Assembly (NCBI RefSeq): GCF_003265705.1
Contig: NW_020312785.1
Span: 15,876,192 to 15,940,191 of the forward strand
Direction of reading: 5' to 3'
Source: Callorhinus ursinus
Taxonomy: Eukaryota; Chordata; Mammalia; Carnivora; Otariidae
DNA: 64,000 bases
Part shown: positions 1 to 11,130 of the stretch, piece after piece
Position numbering within the stretch: position 1 is the first letter of the stretch
How the letters are laid out: every line of letters starts with the position of its first letter
Notes under the pieces: model-generated
Told to the model about the DNA's origin: nothing
The model's database searches: none
The model's input: the letters and a program-made list of their open reading frames with translations, nothing else
Translations under genes and position numbers: made by a program

Positions 1-533
1 GACATGTTATTAGATTCTGTGTGTTTCTCATGTTTGGCCCAAAAGCCATGTTCTTAGCTCATTCCTATAACAAAAGTCTGATCTAGGGCAGTAGGAGAAC
101 TGATAAAGTGAGTAAATAATTTCTTTTTTTTTAAATAAAATCTACAGTCCTAATAGTTCTTCTTTGAAAAATAATGCAATATCATTTACTGTGGAGTGGA
201 TAAAGAAGGATAAACAAGTTTTGGTGATTTTCACTTTGGGTATTATGAGTTTGCAGTTCTCTGATATAAGATGTTTTAATATTTTCATATGGGTATCTGA
301 GGCACTTGACATTGGAAATTTTGATTTTAAGGCATTTACTTGATTGCAAATATATTTTGTAATGTTTTGAGTTTGCAGTTCTGTATTTGAGACTAGTTGG
401 AAAGGTAAGGTTTGAATACATGTACAAATCTAACCACAGGTGAGCTCCAGCTGATGAGCCAAGAAGGGCAAGGAGATTGTCATGTTCCAAGAATGTACCA
501 CTGGACAACACTAAGGTTTAAAGGGAAATATCT
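1..533. other. Unassigned AT-rich sequence
   Basis: No repeat family, splice pattern or coding bias that I recognise. The open frame on the minus strand here has no family resemblance and ordinary intergenic composition. Confidence 0.5.
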
Positions 534-672
534 AGGGGCACCTGGGTGACTCAGTCGGTTAAGCCTCTACCTTCTGCTCAGGTCATGATCCCAGGGTCCG
601 GGAATTGAGCCCCGCGTGGAGCCCCTACATCAGGCTCCTGGCTCAGTGGGGAGTCTATTACTCCCCTGATTA
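534..672 (+). mobile_element. CAN-SINE, 3'-truncated and diverged
   Basis: A tRNA-derived head (GGCACCTGGGTGACTCAGT) is followed by the usual GGTCATGATCCCAGGGTCC body. The CT-rich region and the A tail are missing, and the match fades after about 670. No target duplication is visible, which fits an older or rearranged copy. Confidence 0.85.
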
Positions 673-1329
673 CTATTGACCTGAAGGTATGTTAAATACC
701 TCTGTGACTAAGAGAAAGCCTAAAAGACACACAAAAGTCTTTTCTGCAGCAACAGTATATATACAAGTGAGTACCTGTATACACACGGATGCCCATGTTA
801 AAGTGGGCTATTTTCTTGCAGTCAGGGTGGGATCTAAGAGTTCTTAATAGGAGGTAACATATACATGTCAGCAAGTCCAAGATTATTCTTCTACTAAATA
901 AAATCACAATAAAACCCTAAACCAGAGAATTCTGATTCCATTTTGAATTGTATTGGCCAACTATGACTTAATCATGTTTTCATCTTTGATGAAAATTTAA
1001 GAAGCAGTTTTAAGAGTACTGACTTTGGGTTTGGTGCAAAAATCACTAAAGTTATAATTGTTTATATTGCTTAATGTAGAATTTGATTCCAGGAAATAAT
1101 TTCCATTATCTGGTTTTTAAACATCCTCCCTATTAATAAACAAATGATAACAATCTAGCTCATTATATTCACTTTTTGCCCTGGTTACTAGAAACCTTGG
1201 GGCTAAGTTTGTTTTCTGTTTCTGCAGTTTTCCATAGATAGTATTTTCTGCTATAATTTTGCTCTTCTTTTTATTATATTAAATCATGTCCCTTTGTTAT
1301 GATCCCTAGTTTATTAGACAGGTGCTTTA
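673..1329. other. Unassigned AT-rich sequence
   Basis: I see no repeat or gene signal. Its right part may belong to the old L1 that becomes recognisable from about 1330. Confidence 0.4.
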
Positions 1330-2086
1330 ATATGACCCTTTTATGTGTTTAAATAAAGCTTCTATAAACATTGTACAAATCTTCTACTGACATTAAAAAA
1401 AAAATTCTCTTGGGAAAATACCTAAAAGTGAAATTGCCAGATCATAGGATAGGTACTTACCTTTAAAAAACAAGAGAAAAAAGGTAAAATGTTTGCACTA
1501 ATTTACCCTAGCTCCCAGCAGTATATGAATGAGAGTGTTGGTTCTTACACACTGTCATCAAAATTTGTTGTTGCCAGTCTATTTAAATTTTAGCTGCTCT
1601 AGTTAATGCAGAGTTGACTTTATTACATCCCCTGCTGACCGATGATGAATAATGGTGCCGAATACATTTTCGTACACTTTTGAGGCCTTGGCGTATTTTC
1701 CTTTGTGAGATATTTGTTCAGGTCTTTTGTTAACATTTTATTACCTTAAACATCTTGTTCTTGATTTGAAGGATTTCTTTATATATGTTGAATATAAGCC
1801 CTACCCAAAGTTATGAATATATTCTATATTTTTCCTAGTATCTGTATAGCTTTTGCCATATTTAAACTACTTAGACTAATTAAGACCATAAATTTGGATT
1901 ATAAATCCTATGCATTAATATATGTATGGTATAAGACACTGTTTGCAGCTTTTGTCTCAAATCCATCCTGGTTTGATCCCTCCAACTTTGTACTTTTTCT
2001 CATGATTGTTTTGCTTGGTCTTCTCATTTCGTTCTCTCTGTAAGGTTTAGAGTCAACTTTTTAATTGGTATGAAATAGTGTGTTGG
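1330..2086 (-). mobile_element. Old L1 fragment, part 1 (minus strand)
   Basis: Read on the minus strand this is the late ORF2 region of an old mammalian L1, heavily decayed and without a long open frame. The same L1 resumes at 3898 after a younger L1 that was inserted into it, so the two parts are one split element. The family (L1M type) is inferred from divergence. Confidence 0.7.
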
Positions 2087-2853
2087 CACAAAAATAGACT
2101 CAAAATGGTGAAAGACCTAAATGTGAGACAGAAATCCATCAAAATTCTTGAGGAGAACACAGACAGCAACCTCTTGGACCTCAGCCGCAGCAACCTCTTG
2201 GACATCAGCCACAGCAACTTCTTCCTAGAAACATTGCCAAAGGCAAGGGAAGCAAGGGCAAGAATGAACTCTTGGGACTTCATCAAGATAAAAAGCTTTT
2301 GCACAGCAAAGGAAACAGTCAACAAAACCAAAAGACAACCGACAGAATGGGAAAAGATATTTGCAAATGACATATCAGATAAAGGGTTAGTTTCCAAAAT
2401 CTATAAAGAACTTATCCAACTCAACACCCAAAGAACAAATAATCCAATCAAGAAATGGGCAGAAGACATGAACAGACATTTTTCCAAAGAAGACATCCAA
2501 ATGGCCAACAAACACATGAAAAAGTGCTCAACATAGCTCCACATCAGGGAAATCCAAATCAAAACTTCAATGAGATACCACCTCACACCAGTCAGAATAG
2601 CTAAAATTAACAAGTCAGGAAATGACAGGTGTTGGCAAGGATGCAGAGAAAGGGAACCCTCCTACTCTGTTGGTGGGAATGCAAGCTGGTGCAGCCACTC
2701 CGGAAAACAGTATGGAGGTTCTTCAGAAAGTTGAAAATAGAGCTTCCCTATGACCCAGCGATTGCAATACTGGGTATTTACCCCAAAGATAGAAATGTAG
2801 TGATCCAAAGGGGTACATGCACCCCAATGTTTATAGCAGCAATGTCCACGATA

Positions 2854-3253
2854 NNNNNNNNNNNNNNNNNNNNNNNNNNNNNNNNNNNNNNNNNNNNNNN
2901 NNNNNNNNNNNNNNNNNNNNNNNNNNNNNNNNNNNNNNNNNNNNNNNNNNNNNNNNNNNNNNNNNNNNNNNNNNNNNNNNNNNNNNNNNNNNNNNNNNNN
3001 NNNNNNNNNNNNNNNNNNNNNNNNNNNNNNNNNNNNNNNNNNNNNNNNNNNNNNNNNNNNNNNNNNNNNNNNNNNNNNNNNNNNNNNNNNNNNNNNNNNN
3101 NNNNNNNNNNNNNNNNNNNNNNNNNNNNNNNNNNNNNNNNNNNNNNNNNNNNNNNNNNNNNNNNNNNNNNNNNNNNNNNNNNNNNNNNNNNNNNNNNNNN
3201 NNNNNNNNNNNNNNNNNNNNNNNNNNNNNNNNNNNNNNNNNNNNNNNNNNNNN
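2854..3253. other. Assembly gap (400 N)
   Basis: Exactly 400 unknown bases inside the young L1. The right edge is a (GT)n run, which probably caused the break. Frames that seem to cross this gap are artefacts. Confidence 0.99.
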
Positions 3254-3288
<35 letters not shown>

Positions 3289-3296
3289 CACACACA
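3254..3296. repeat. (GT)n/(CA)n microsatellite at gap edge
   Basis: A pure GT run switches through TATA to ACACACA. It lies where carnivore L1 copies carry a TA/CA-rich spot shortly before the end of ORF2, so it is an expansion of an L1-internal microsatellite. Confidence 0.9.
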
Positions 3297-3897
3297 ATGA
3301 AATATTATGCAACCATCAAAAAACATGAAATCTTGCCATTTGTAATGACATGGATGGAACTAGAAGGTATTATGCTAAGTGAAATAAGTCAATCAGAGAA
3401 AGACAAGTATCATATGATCTCACTGATATGAGGAATTCTTAATCTTAGGAAACAAACTGAGGGTTGCTGGAGTGGTGGGGGGTGGGAGGGATGGGGTGGC
3501 TGGGTGATAGACATTGGGGAGGGTATGTGCTATGGTGAGCACTGTGAATTGTGCAAGACTGTTGAATCACAGATCTGTACCTCTGAAACAAATAATACAT
3601 TATATGTTAAAAAAAAAAAGAAGAAGAAGATAGTAGGAAGGGAAAAATGAAGGGGGGGAATCAGAGGGGGAGACGAACCATGAGAGACTATGGACTGAGA
3701 AACAAACAGGGTTTTAGAGGGGAGGGGTTGGGAGGATGGGTTAACCTGATGATGGGTATTAAAGAGGGCACATTCTGCATGGAGCACTGGGTGTTATATG
3801 CAAACAAGGAACCATGGAACACTGCATCAAAAACGAATGATGTAATGTATGGTGACTAACATAACAAAATAAAATAGAAAGAAAAGGAGTGTGTTGG

Positions 3898-4300
3898 GAT
3901 TTTGATTGGAATTGCATTATGCCTATAAATTAACTTGAGGTCAACTGTCTTAAATTCAATTAATAATGCTGGTATTTGGTTTATGTATTTATTTTTAAAT
4001 TTTTTCTCCAATGTTTTATAGTTTTCAGTGGAAGATTTGTAAATATCATTCATTCTTTTGTTATGTATTTTGATTATTTCACATACTGAATCTTTATTTT
4101 CCATTTTGGGGCTTCAACTATTTAGGAATAAAACAGTTTTTTGTATGTTGAACTTGCATCCTATGACCTTCTTAACCTATCTGTAAATTTTGCTCATTTA
4201 TCCAAGTGATCTAATTAGAGACATAAAATTTATAAAATTAGAAGCTGAAAAAATCAGATCAAAGTGTAAGATATTATTTACAAATATAAGATATTATAAA
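3898..4300 (-). mobile_element. Old L1 fragment, part 2 (minus strand)
   Basis: This continues the L1 of 1330-2086 on the far side of the younger insertion. The minus strand corresponds to the middle of ORF2, upstream of part 1, as expected for one element split in two. The left edge directly follows the target duplication of the young L1. The right edge is approximate. Confidence 0.7.
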
Positions 4301-4369
4301 GAAAAATACAGAGGATTTGATCCTGTAACTTCATGTAATAAATGTTTTTATTTGAATATGTAACATCCA

Positions 4370-4500
4370 TTTTCCCGGACAAGTCAAATTCTAGAGGTTC
4401 TTCTCATACACATACAGAAATAATGTTTCACCAAATATCTGGGCATCTCGTAACCTGGTCAAGTTGACACATAAAATTAACCATCACATTATTTCTGTTT
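4370..4500 (-). mobile_element. Fragment of a MaLR-like LTR (minus strand)
   Basis: It shares the block TCAAGTTGACACATAAAATT and the preceding sequence with 33835-34015. I know this from dispersed mammalian repeats that look like LTRs of the MaLR group. Only the 5' end of the element, read on the minus strand, is present. The exact family is uncertain. Confidence 0.5.
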
Positions 4501-7213
4501 CTTGATATTTTACTTCAAGAATTATTTTATTTTTTAATCGTGTTTATTACCTTCAATAGTCATTCAGATGAATTGTCTATTATTACATCTTAGCCAGTAG
4601 GCAAGAAGCTAGAGGTATTGACACATTGAGATAATGACTCGGATATGGGAACGGTCACCCAATTATATATTAATTTGTGAGTGAATACCTCAGTAATCGG
4701 TTTGAAAATTTCCATATATCCATGTCTAGTGTGAACACTGGATATCCACTATCCACCTGTAGCATGGTCATCTGGTAACAGATACCCAAATTAATTACAT
4801 TACAATATCCTTAGGATAAAACGGGTCTCTGTCTCTAAGGAGTGCTCTACCTAGGGCTGTCTCTTCACGATGGTCAAGCAATTTGAAGCAATTCCCTAAC
4901 CAGTGACTAACAGAAATTTGATTTTAAGGAAAATAGTGTGCCCTGGGAGAAGGTTCTAAAATGATGTCAGGGTCCTGACTGAGGTAGATTTCTGGGACTA
5001 TTTCCAGTCCCAGTGGAGAATTGGAATATTCATTAATAAACCCTAAGATAATATACTTTTTTGTACTGGATCTACAGACATATATATAGGTGAAGTCATA
5101 AGGTTAGTGCATAAAATTTAGCCTTGTACATAGCCAAAGGTTACAGTGAACAGTAGAACTGATTCTAGGATCCATCTGGTAATGGAAACAAAATTCTTAA
5201 TATCCTGCCAAATTTTAGTCAAAAGAAACACAATGTTTTGGTATTTGATATAATAAACTTATATTGGAGATGTAAGAAAAGACCATGCATTGACTAAATC
5301 ATTTTAAAAGATATTTGTATCTTTTAAAATACCAGATTAGAAAATACATATGCCATCATTTCAACACATGTATTTAGATTTATATTTTCAAAATAGTTTT
5401 TAGAAATCTAAATAATGGATGCAGTATTTAAATATACTTCTCAAGTTAGATGCTAAATATTTAAGTTTAGCACAAAAATAATCCCTATGACCTCTAATAT
5501 TATTTCATAGTTTTAGACAAAATTATCAATAGATGCTCTCTTTCCAGGATTGAAATGATTTTGCATATAAAGCACTTTTCTGTCCTAAAAATATTTTATT
5601 TCTATACAAATGACTGTCAGAAATGTGTTCTAATATATATTGATATGGTTATTACCCCATGAAGTAAAAGATTGTATAGGTACAAAACTTGGTACAAAAA
5701 AAATAGTTATTTTTTTTCAAATGTGTGACTAACAACTACATCTAATTTATAAATATACATCTGCCACAGGATTTGTTACTTTGGGGAGTTTTTAATGTTC
5801 ATTTTAAAAGACATCACAACTTGGAGTCAATTTAAAATATGCAGTTTTTTCATATTTTGATTTCTTACAAAATGTTCTCTCAATTTAAGGAACATATGGC
5901 TCATTTTTTTTTCTATCAACCTGCTGACTAAATAATGAAACATTCCAAAACATTTTAAAATGTATAATCCAAATGCTATAAAAGAACAACGGTTTAAGTA
6001 GAAAGCTGCATTTATAGACAGACACAGAACAGGTTAACTATCCCAAGTGTTACACATAGCACACGGAGGGAACAGAGCATGATGCAAACAATTAAAGAGG
6101 AGGAAAATTGAAATAAAGGATGTATCAATATGGTACAAAACAGAAGAGAACTTACTGCATTTACAGTTGCAGGTTTAGTTTCAAAAAATGCTTTCAGATT
6201 TACAAATTATATGTATCTTCTTACCACTGTCTATTATGCTTTAATATTTTGTTCCTCAATAAACCATAATAAAATAGAATGAAGTTAGAAAAAAAAGCAA
6301 CAATATGGTTTATTCTTAGGATAGTACATTCCTTTTAAATGAAACATTGGCTAGAAAAACTTTAATAATATGACATATGCATAAACTCTATCTTGCATTT
6401 TTTATTCATTAATTGATGCTTCTCCATTCGATATCAAAAAAGTTCAGTTGTATTTTATTTGTACTCATAACTTTACAAGGGAGTTATAAGGATATGGTCT
6501 TCACCTTCTAACATAAAACTTATGATGATTCATTACCCCCCAAATTAATTTTTTCTATAGTCATTTATCGTCATCAAGTTTCTATCCTGTGTCAGGTTAG
6601 TTTGTCACGGCCATCACTGCATCCTCCATAGATTGACTTCTCAATGACAAGACATGCATTTTCAAGGTCACATTATCCTCCAGATATTTAGAACAGCACC
6701 ACTCCACCCAGCATGTATTTATACGCATAGAAATGATTTGGCTTGTTTTAAAGCATATTTAGAGAGGTGGGTGGGGAGAAAATCAAGTCTCTATACTTAA
6801 AAGTGTTGTGCCTAGTATAGAATTTTGAGTCCCAAATATAATGGAACCCTAATATGCTCCCAAATGACAAGTTCACGTCTGTGGGTCTGGACTGTGGTGG
6901 GACCCATCCTGGCCTGGAGTGCCCTGGCAGCTGCTATTTTTACTTCAGTGATACAGGCTGCCAAGTGTTAGCCCCAAAGTACAGACCTTATCAGGTTCGC
7001 CGTGGGCTCCCTCATTCCCTCTGACACATACCTTCTCTACCTGTACCAAAAAGCAAATTGTTTTCTGTTTCATGAGCCACCTTGTACCAGAAGCTTGGTC
7101 AAAAGAAAGAGCAATGAATGCAAACTACAAAATAAATATGGAACACAAGAGTATCACTTAAGCTGGAGGGAAAAGAAATAATTATGATATAAGTAGTTAA
7201 AGTTACTGAAAGA
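4501..7213. other. Unassigned AT-rich sequence
   Basis: 2.7 kb without a recognised repeat or gene. It holds a perfect 13-bp hairpin at 5301-5330. A less AT-rich patch lies at 6875-7050 but shows no reading frame of note. Confidence 0.5.
5301..5330. repeat. Perfect inverted repeat, 13-bp arms
   Basis: ATTTTAAAAGATA at 5301-5313 pairs perfectly with 5318-5330 across a TTTG loop. It could form a hairpin or cruciform; no function is implied. Confidence 0.9.
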
Positions 7214-7402
7214 GGGGTGCCTGGGTGGTGCTGTCAGTTAAACATCTGCTTTCGTGATCTCAGGGTCCTGGGTTTGAGCCCAGTGTTGGGCTCCTTGCTC
7301 AATGCAGAGTCTGCTTCTCCTTCACCCTCTGCCCCTCCCCCACTATGCATGTGCACTCTCTCTCTCTCTCTCTCTCTCAAATAAATAAAATCTTAAAAAA
7401 AA
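7214..7402 (+). mobile_element. CAN-SINE
   Basis: Head GGGTGCCTGGGTGG, diverged body, CT microsatellite at 7358-7378, AAATAAATAAAATCTT tail. Imperfect target duplication: AGTTACTGAAAGAG before the element and AGTTATCGAATAGAG after it. Confidence 0.93.
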
Positions 7403-7556
7403 GTTATCGAATAGAGCTCAACTAAAATGAAGAGAAGAAATAATAACTAGAAGTTACCATCACTTGAAATTGACAAATAACCACTGTTCTTAAAGAGATG
7501 TTTTTTAAAGTGTGAGACTCACCATCTTATTGGTTTCTTTAAAGTGGTCTATTCAG

Positions 7557-7752
7557 GGCGCCTGGGTGGCTCAGTTGGTTAAGCGACTGCCTTCGGCTCA
7601 GGTCATGATCCTGGAGTCCCGGCATCGAGTCCCGCATCGGGCTCCCTGCTCAGCGGGGAGTCTGCTTCTCCCTCTGACCCTCTTCCCTCTCGTGCTCTCT
7701 CCCATTCTCTCTCTCTCAAGTAAATAAAAATAAAATCTTTAAAAAAAAAAAT
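7557..7752 (+). mobile_element. CAN-SINE with perfect target duplication
   Basis: Near-consensus copy of the subfamily with the GCGACTGCCTTCGGCTCAGG body and CTCTGACCCT before the CT run. It is flanked by a perfect 16-bp duplication, AAAGTGGTCTATTCAG, at 7541-7556 and 7753-7768. The intact flanks and long A tail point to a recent insertion. Confidence 0.97.
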
Positions 7753-7957
7753 AAAGTGGTCTATTCAGCTCAATTAGTTAAACATGTGTTAACAACAAAG
7801 AATGTGCATAGAGTTTATTAGTTTGATGGACTAGTCTGGCTCTAGCTGTACTGCCAGTCAGTCACTGCCTAAGGCAGACACTCCCATAACAAGAGAAAGC
7901 ACAGAAATAAGTCATCAAGATTTAGTCTGTAAGTTACAGTTTGCAAAGCACTGTTTC

Positions 7958-8345
7958 TGGGCACTGAACTGTGACACCTCCCAAATCCATACGTTGAAGC
8001 CCTCACTCCAAATATGGCTATCTTTGGAAATAGGGCCTACAAGAAAGTAATAAAGGGTAAATGAGGTTACAAGGATGAGGTCTTAGTCTGATGGGACTGG
8101 TGTCCTGATAAGAAGAGGAAGAGAATCCAGGATCTCTCTCCATACCCAGAGAAGAAAGACCATATGAGGACACAGCAAGAAGGTGGCTATTTGAAAGCTA
8201 GAAAGAGAGGCCTCACCAGACACTGAAGCCTGATGGTGACCTTGATCTTGGACCTGTAGCCCCCAGAACTCTGAGGAAATAAATTTCTGTTGTTGAAGCC
8301 ATTTATTCTGAAAACCTGTCTTGGCAGCCCAGGCTAATATAACTG
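7958..8345 (+). mobile_element. MLT1-type MaLR LTR (solo)
   Basis: The whole stretch aligns in my memory with MLT1-class LTRs of the ERVL-MaLR group: the opening with CCAAATCCATACGTTGAAGC, the middle ACTGGTGTCCTGATAAGAAG, the block CATATGAGGACACAGCAAGA, and the polyadenylation region GGAAATAAATTTCTGTTGTT. No internal sequence adjoins it, so it is a solo LTR and long inactive. Confidence 0.85.
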
Positions 8346-8359
8346 TCATATTTATTTTT

Positions 8360-8515
8360 ATTTGGCATAATAATAAAGCAAAATGGTTAACTATTATTGT
8401 TATATCAGTACTGGACCTAAGGAAATTAAGTGTCAGAAAGTTTGAGTGATTTGCCTCAAATTACCTAGGTAGTAAGTGATGGATTTATGATTCAAGATCC
8501 ATTCCTTTTCATATA
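8360..8515 (+). mobile_element. MIR SINE relic
   Basis: The order of a diverged AAATTAAGTGTCAGAAAGTT block, GATTTGCCTCAAATTACCTA and GTAGTAAGTGATGG matches the conserved core of mammalian MIR elements. Strongly decayed and without flanking duplication. Confidence 0.65.
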
Positions 8516-9724
8516 GAAAAGCTTTATATTTTACCAAGCGGCCCAGTAAAACACCACGAGTTTGGAAAATAGCCATATCTGGGTGGCTCAACAACAGCAT
8601 TTTCATATGCGAGAGAAAATATTTTGAAAGAAACTTTTCCTTGAAATTAGAGCAAAATAAAAATATCAAAATATACAGCTGTAATATAGTTAGCCTGTCA
8701 ATAGCTTAAAATATTGGAGGGTAATGAAATGATATGAAAGTTTTCACCGTGAAGATGATATAGATTTGAGCCTTACTGACTTCAGTATGTTGAGACACTG
8801 TAAAAGGAAAATCACTGCTTTATGTCTTTTTGAAGCAATTTGCTAAACATGCTACACCCATTTTGACCTGCAAAAATCTAACATAAAAATTTCTGTAACA
8901 TCTTCACACTTTCTGAAAGATATTTCCATATTGATTCATAAATCTAAAAGATGTCTGTATCAATTCCAGTGTCATCTGAGTTCTCTTTTTTGGATACCTC
9001 TTGATTTTACATTTCCTCACACTTAGCTACTTACTGGGGGAACACTGTGGTTTTAAAATTCATGTTGGCCACATTTATATCTAATTAACCTCCATATGCT
9101 GGAGTTACTCCCAACAAATTATATGGATATGTATCCTTATAGAGAATACAATTTCTCATAACTACGCCCCCACGAGTCCTATTTTTGAAGAAATCACTCA
9201 GTATAAGTAGCAGGGTAGTTAGGATAGAAACTGTTTAAAGAGCACACTTCTGTTACCATAGCAACTATAACTTCACGAGGTTCAAATCCAGAGTTTATAT
9301 GGAAGCAACAGAATACTGACATTGACTTTTTTCCAGTTTGATTTTCTTTGAAAGTTAAAGAAAATCACTAAAGAACAAATTAATGAGAAAACATAACTCT
9401 TCTCTGTATTAGCCTGTGGTGACCTGAGCTAAGAAATTAGAAGTTATCTTACATATCACAGCAACAAAACAAGTAGTATCTAATGTGAATAGTAGCCTGT
9501 TTCTCTCTAATGGTACAGATCCCTTAGTGCTTATATTTTGAAACTGTAAATTTGATGTAAATTCATTTTAATAGTAACATGGGAAAATATTAATCACGAT
9601 TTTAAGGAAACTACCCATTTGTCCCACACACAATCACTTATGTCTTAAATGAGATGTAAAACAATCCGAAAAGCAAATAAATTGATTTTTAAAACACTAT
9701 TTTCACTGTTATGTTTCAAAATAT
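8516..9724. other. Unassigned AT-rich sequence
   Basis: No recognised repeat or gene signal in 1.2 kb. Confidence 0.5.
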
Positions 9725-9735
9725 ATCTGATGCTT

Positions 9736-9910
9736 GGGGTGCCTGGGTGGCTCAGTCGTTAAGCTTCTGCTTTCGGCTCAGGTCATGATTCCAAGGTCCT
9801 GGGTTCGAGCCCCGCATGGGGCTCCCTGTTCAGCAGGAAGCCTGCTTCTCCTTCTCCCACTCCCTCTCTCGCTGTCTCTCTCTGTCAAATAAATAAAATC
9901 TTTAAAAAAG
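9736..9910 (+). mobile_element. CAN-SINE with canonical Pol III B box
   Basis: Complete copy of the subfamily with the TCTCCCACTCCCTCTCTCGCTG middle region. The internal promoter B box GGTTCGAGCCC (9802-9812) is canonical. Flanks ATCTGATGCTT (9725-9735) and AATCCGATGCTT (9911-9922) form a near-perfect target duplication. Confidence 0.95.
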
Positions 9911-9922
9911 AATCCGATGCTT

Positions 9923-10790
9923 AGTAAGCTCCCACTTGATTTAGAAATATGTATTTGACAATTTCCAACAAGCTAAGAATACAAATTAATGAATTGAAAT
10001 ATAATGTAATGGGTAATTTCTGGGACTAAGGACCTCATTTGTGAAGGAGATGGACAATTAAGAGAAGAGAAGATATAAGTATTTTGAGCAATTCGGAGGA
10101 AATGTTTAATTTTAAGGTGCATTTGTATGTAACACACGATACAATAATTCTAGCAGAATTTTTCAGCATCAGTAACTTTAAGTACGGAAAAAAAAACAAG
10201 TTAGAAGATGTTTCAGTTTTTTGCATACAATATTTTGTTAGGTTTTTAAATAATTGTTTTTCTCACCTGAATTACAATTAGATAATCCCATATAGCTTTT
10301 GATCAGAATTGTGAAAAATACATCCACCTATTTCACACTCAGAAAGCCTGGTAATCGCATGCAAGTTCATGCAGTTAATCTGTGATAAATACTTTGGCAT
10401 ATGTTAGAAATTCTAAAAGAATAATTTATAACAGGCACGACATCTGTTTAAAAAAGAAGACTTGCTAATCAAATTCCATTTACTCTTTCTGTGCTCATTT
10501 TTCAGGATGGCGATGAGATGAACACCAGGCTGCGGCACAGGTGTGCCATCTGCATCACAAACACCACATCTTGGCTAAAATTCATGCACACGACTTTGAT
10601 TTTATTCCCAGAAATGTTCTGGCACAAAACTATAAATGGCAGGTGGATTTAACTTATGTGGACATTTGAAGGGAAAAGGTCTTTTTTTCGTAGTATTATA
10701 GTGTTAGGTGTGAATTCCACTAGGCTTTTCTTATTAAGCAGGCTAAAGCTCTACCCTACTATACTCCCCAATACATAGAGCAACCAAGAG
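9923..10790. other. Unassigned sequence with a splice-like motif
   Basis: No repeat recognised. A pyrimidine-rich tract ending in TTTTTCAG at 10505, followed by 35 less AT-rich bases and CAG/GTGTG at 10538-10545, looks like a small exon, but there is no supporting reading frame or homology. Confidence 0.35.
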
Positions 10791-10793
10791 ATA

Positions 10794-10974
10794 TTTTTTT
10801 TAAAGATTTTATTTATTTATTCATGAGAGACAGAGAGAGAGAGAGAGAAGCGGAGGGAGAAGCAGGCTCCCAAGGAGGAAGGAGCCTGATGCGGGACTCA
10901 ATCCCAGGACCCTGGGATCATGACCTGAGCTGAAGGCAGACACTTAACTATCTGAGCCACCCAGGGGCCCCCCA
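10794..10974 (-). mobile_element. CAN-SINE (minus strand)
   Basis: The T-rich tail, the AGATTTTATTTATTTATT block and the GA-rich middle precede the reverse-complement head ending in GAGCCACCCAGG. Weak target duplication (AGAGATAT left, AGTAGATAT right). Confidence 0.95.
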
Positions 10975-11009
10975 GTAGATATATTTGTACAAAACATATA
11001 AACTTGAAA

Positions 11010-11130
11010 TAATCTGCGTCTTACCAGTTGCAAGCTTCCTGAGGACGGTAACTCTTAAAATATTTAAAACCTGTCCCAGTCTTTAGCATAGAGTGGGCGC
11101 TGAATTTGTATCCACGGCTGGAATGCATGT
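11010..11130 (+). mobile_element. L2 3' end relic
   Basis: The order of GCAAGCTTCCTGAGGACGGT, then CTTTAGCATAGAGTGGGCGC, then TGAATTTG matches the conserved 3' end of L2 LINEs. Short and diverged. Confidence 0.65.

Larger units (their letters stand above)
2087..3887 (+). mobile_element. Young 5'-truncated carnivore L1 with 3' UTR
   Basis: The left part is the C-terminal region of L1 ORF2 (reverse-transcriptase protein). An open stretch runs to 2536, where an in-frame TAG stops it, and the reading continues in another frame after about 2629, so it cannot make a full protein. The right part (about 3290-3887) is the carnivore L1 3' UTR with a G-rich segment at 3473-3500, an internal A-rich run at 3610 and an A-rich end. 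The ten-base duplication AGTGTGTTGG at 2077-2086 and 3888-3897 flanks the element, so it is a target-primed insertion. It lies inside an older L1 of opposite strand. An assembly gap of 400 N interrupts it. Confidence 0.9.

Noticed and set aside
2078..2536. 152-codon plus-strand frame as a host gene
   Set aside because: It is the C-terminal piece of L1 ORF2, 5'-truncated and with no promoter or start of its own.
2629..3431. Long open frames of 150-220 codons on both strands around 2.6-3.4 kb
   Set aside because: Most of their length is the N gap. The real parts are L1 ORF2 tail and a GT/CA run.
7557..7640. SINE heads as tRNA genes
   Set aside because: They share A and B box-like motifs with tRNA but have no cloverleaf with proper acceptor and anticodon stems; they continue into SINE bodies and A tails.
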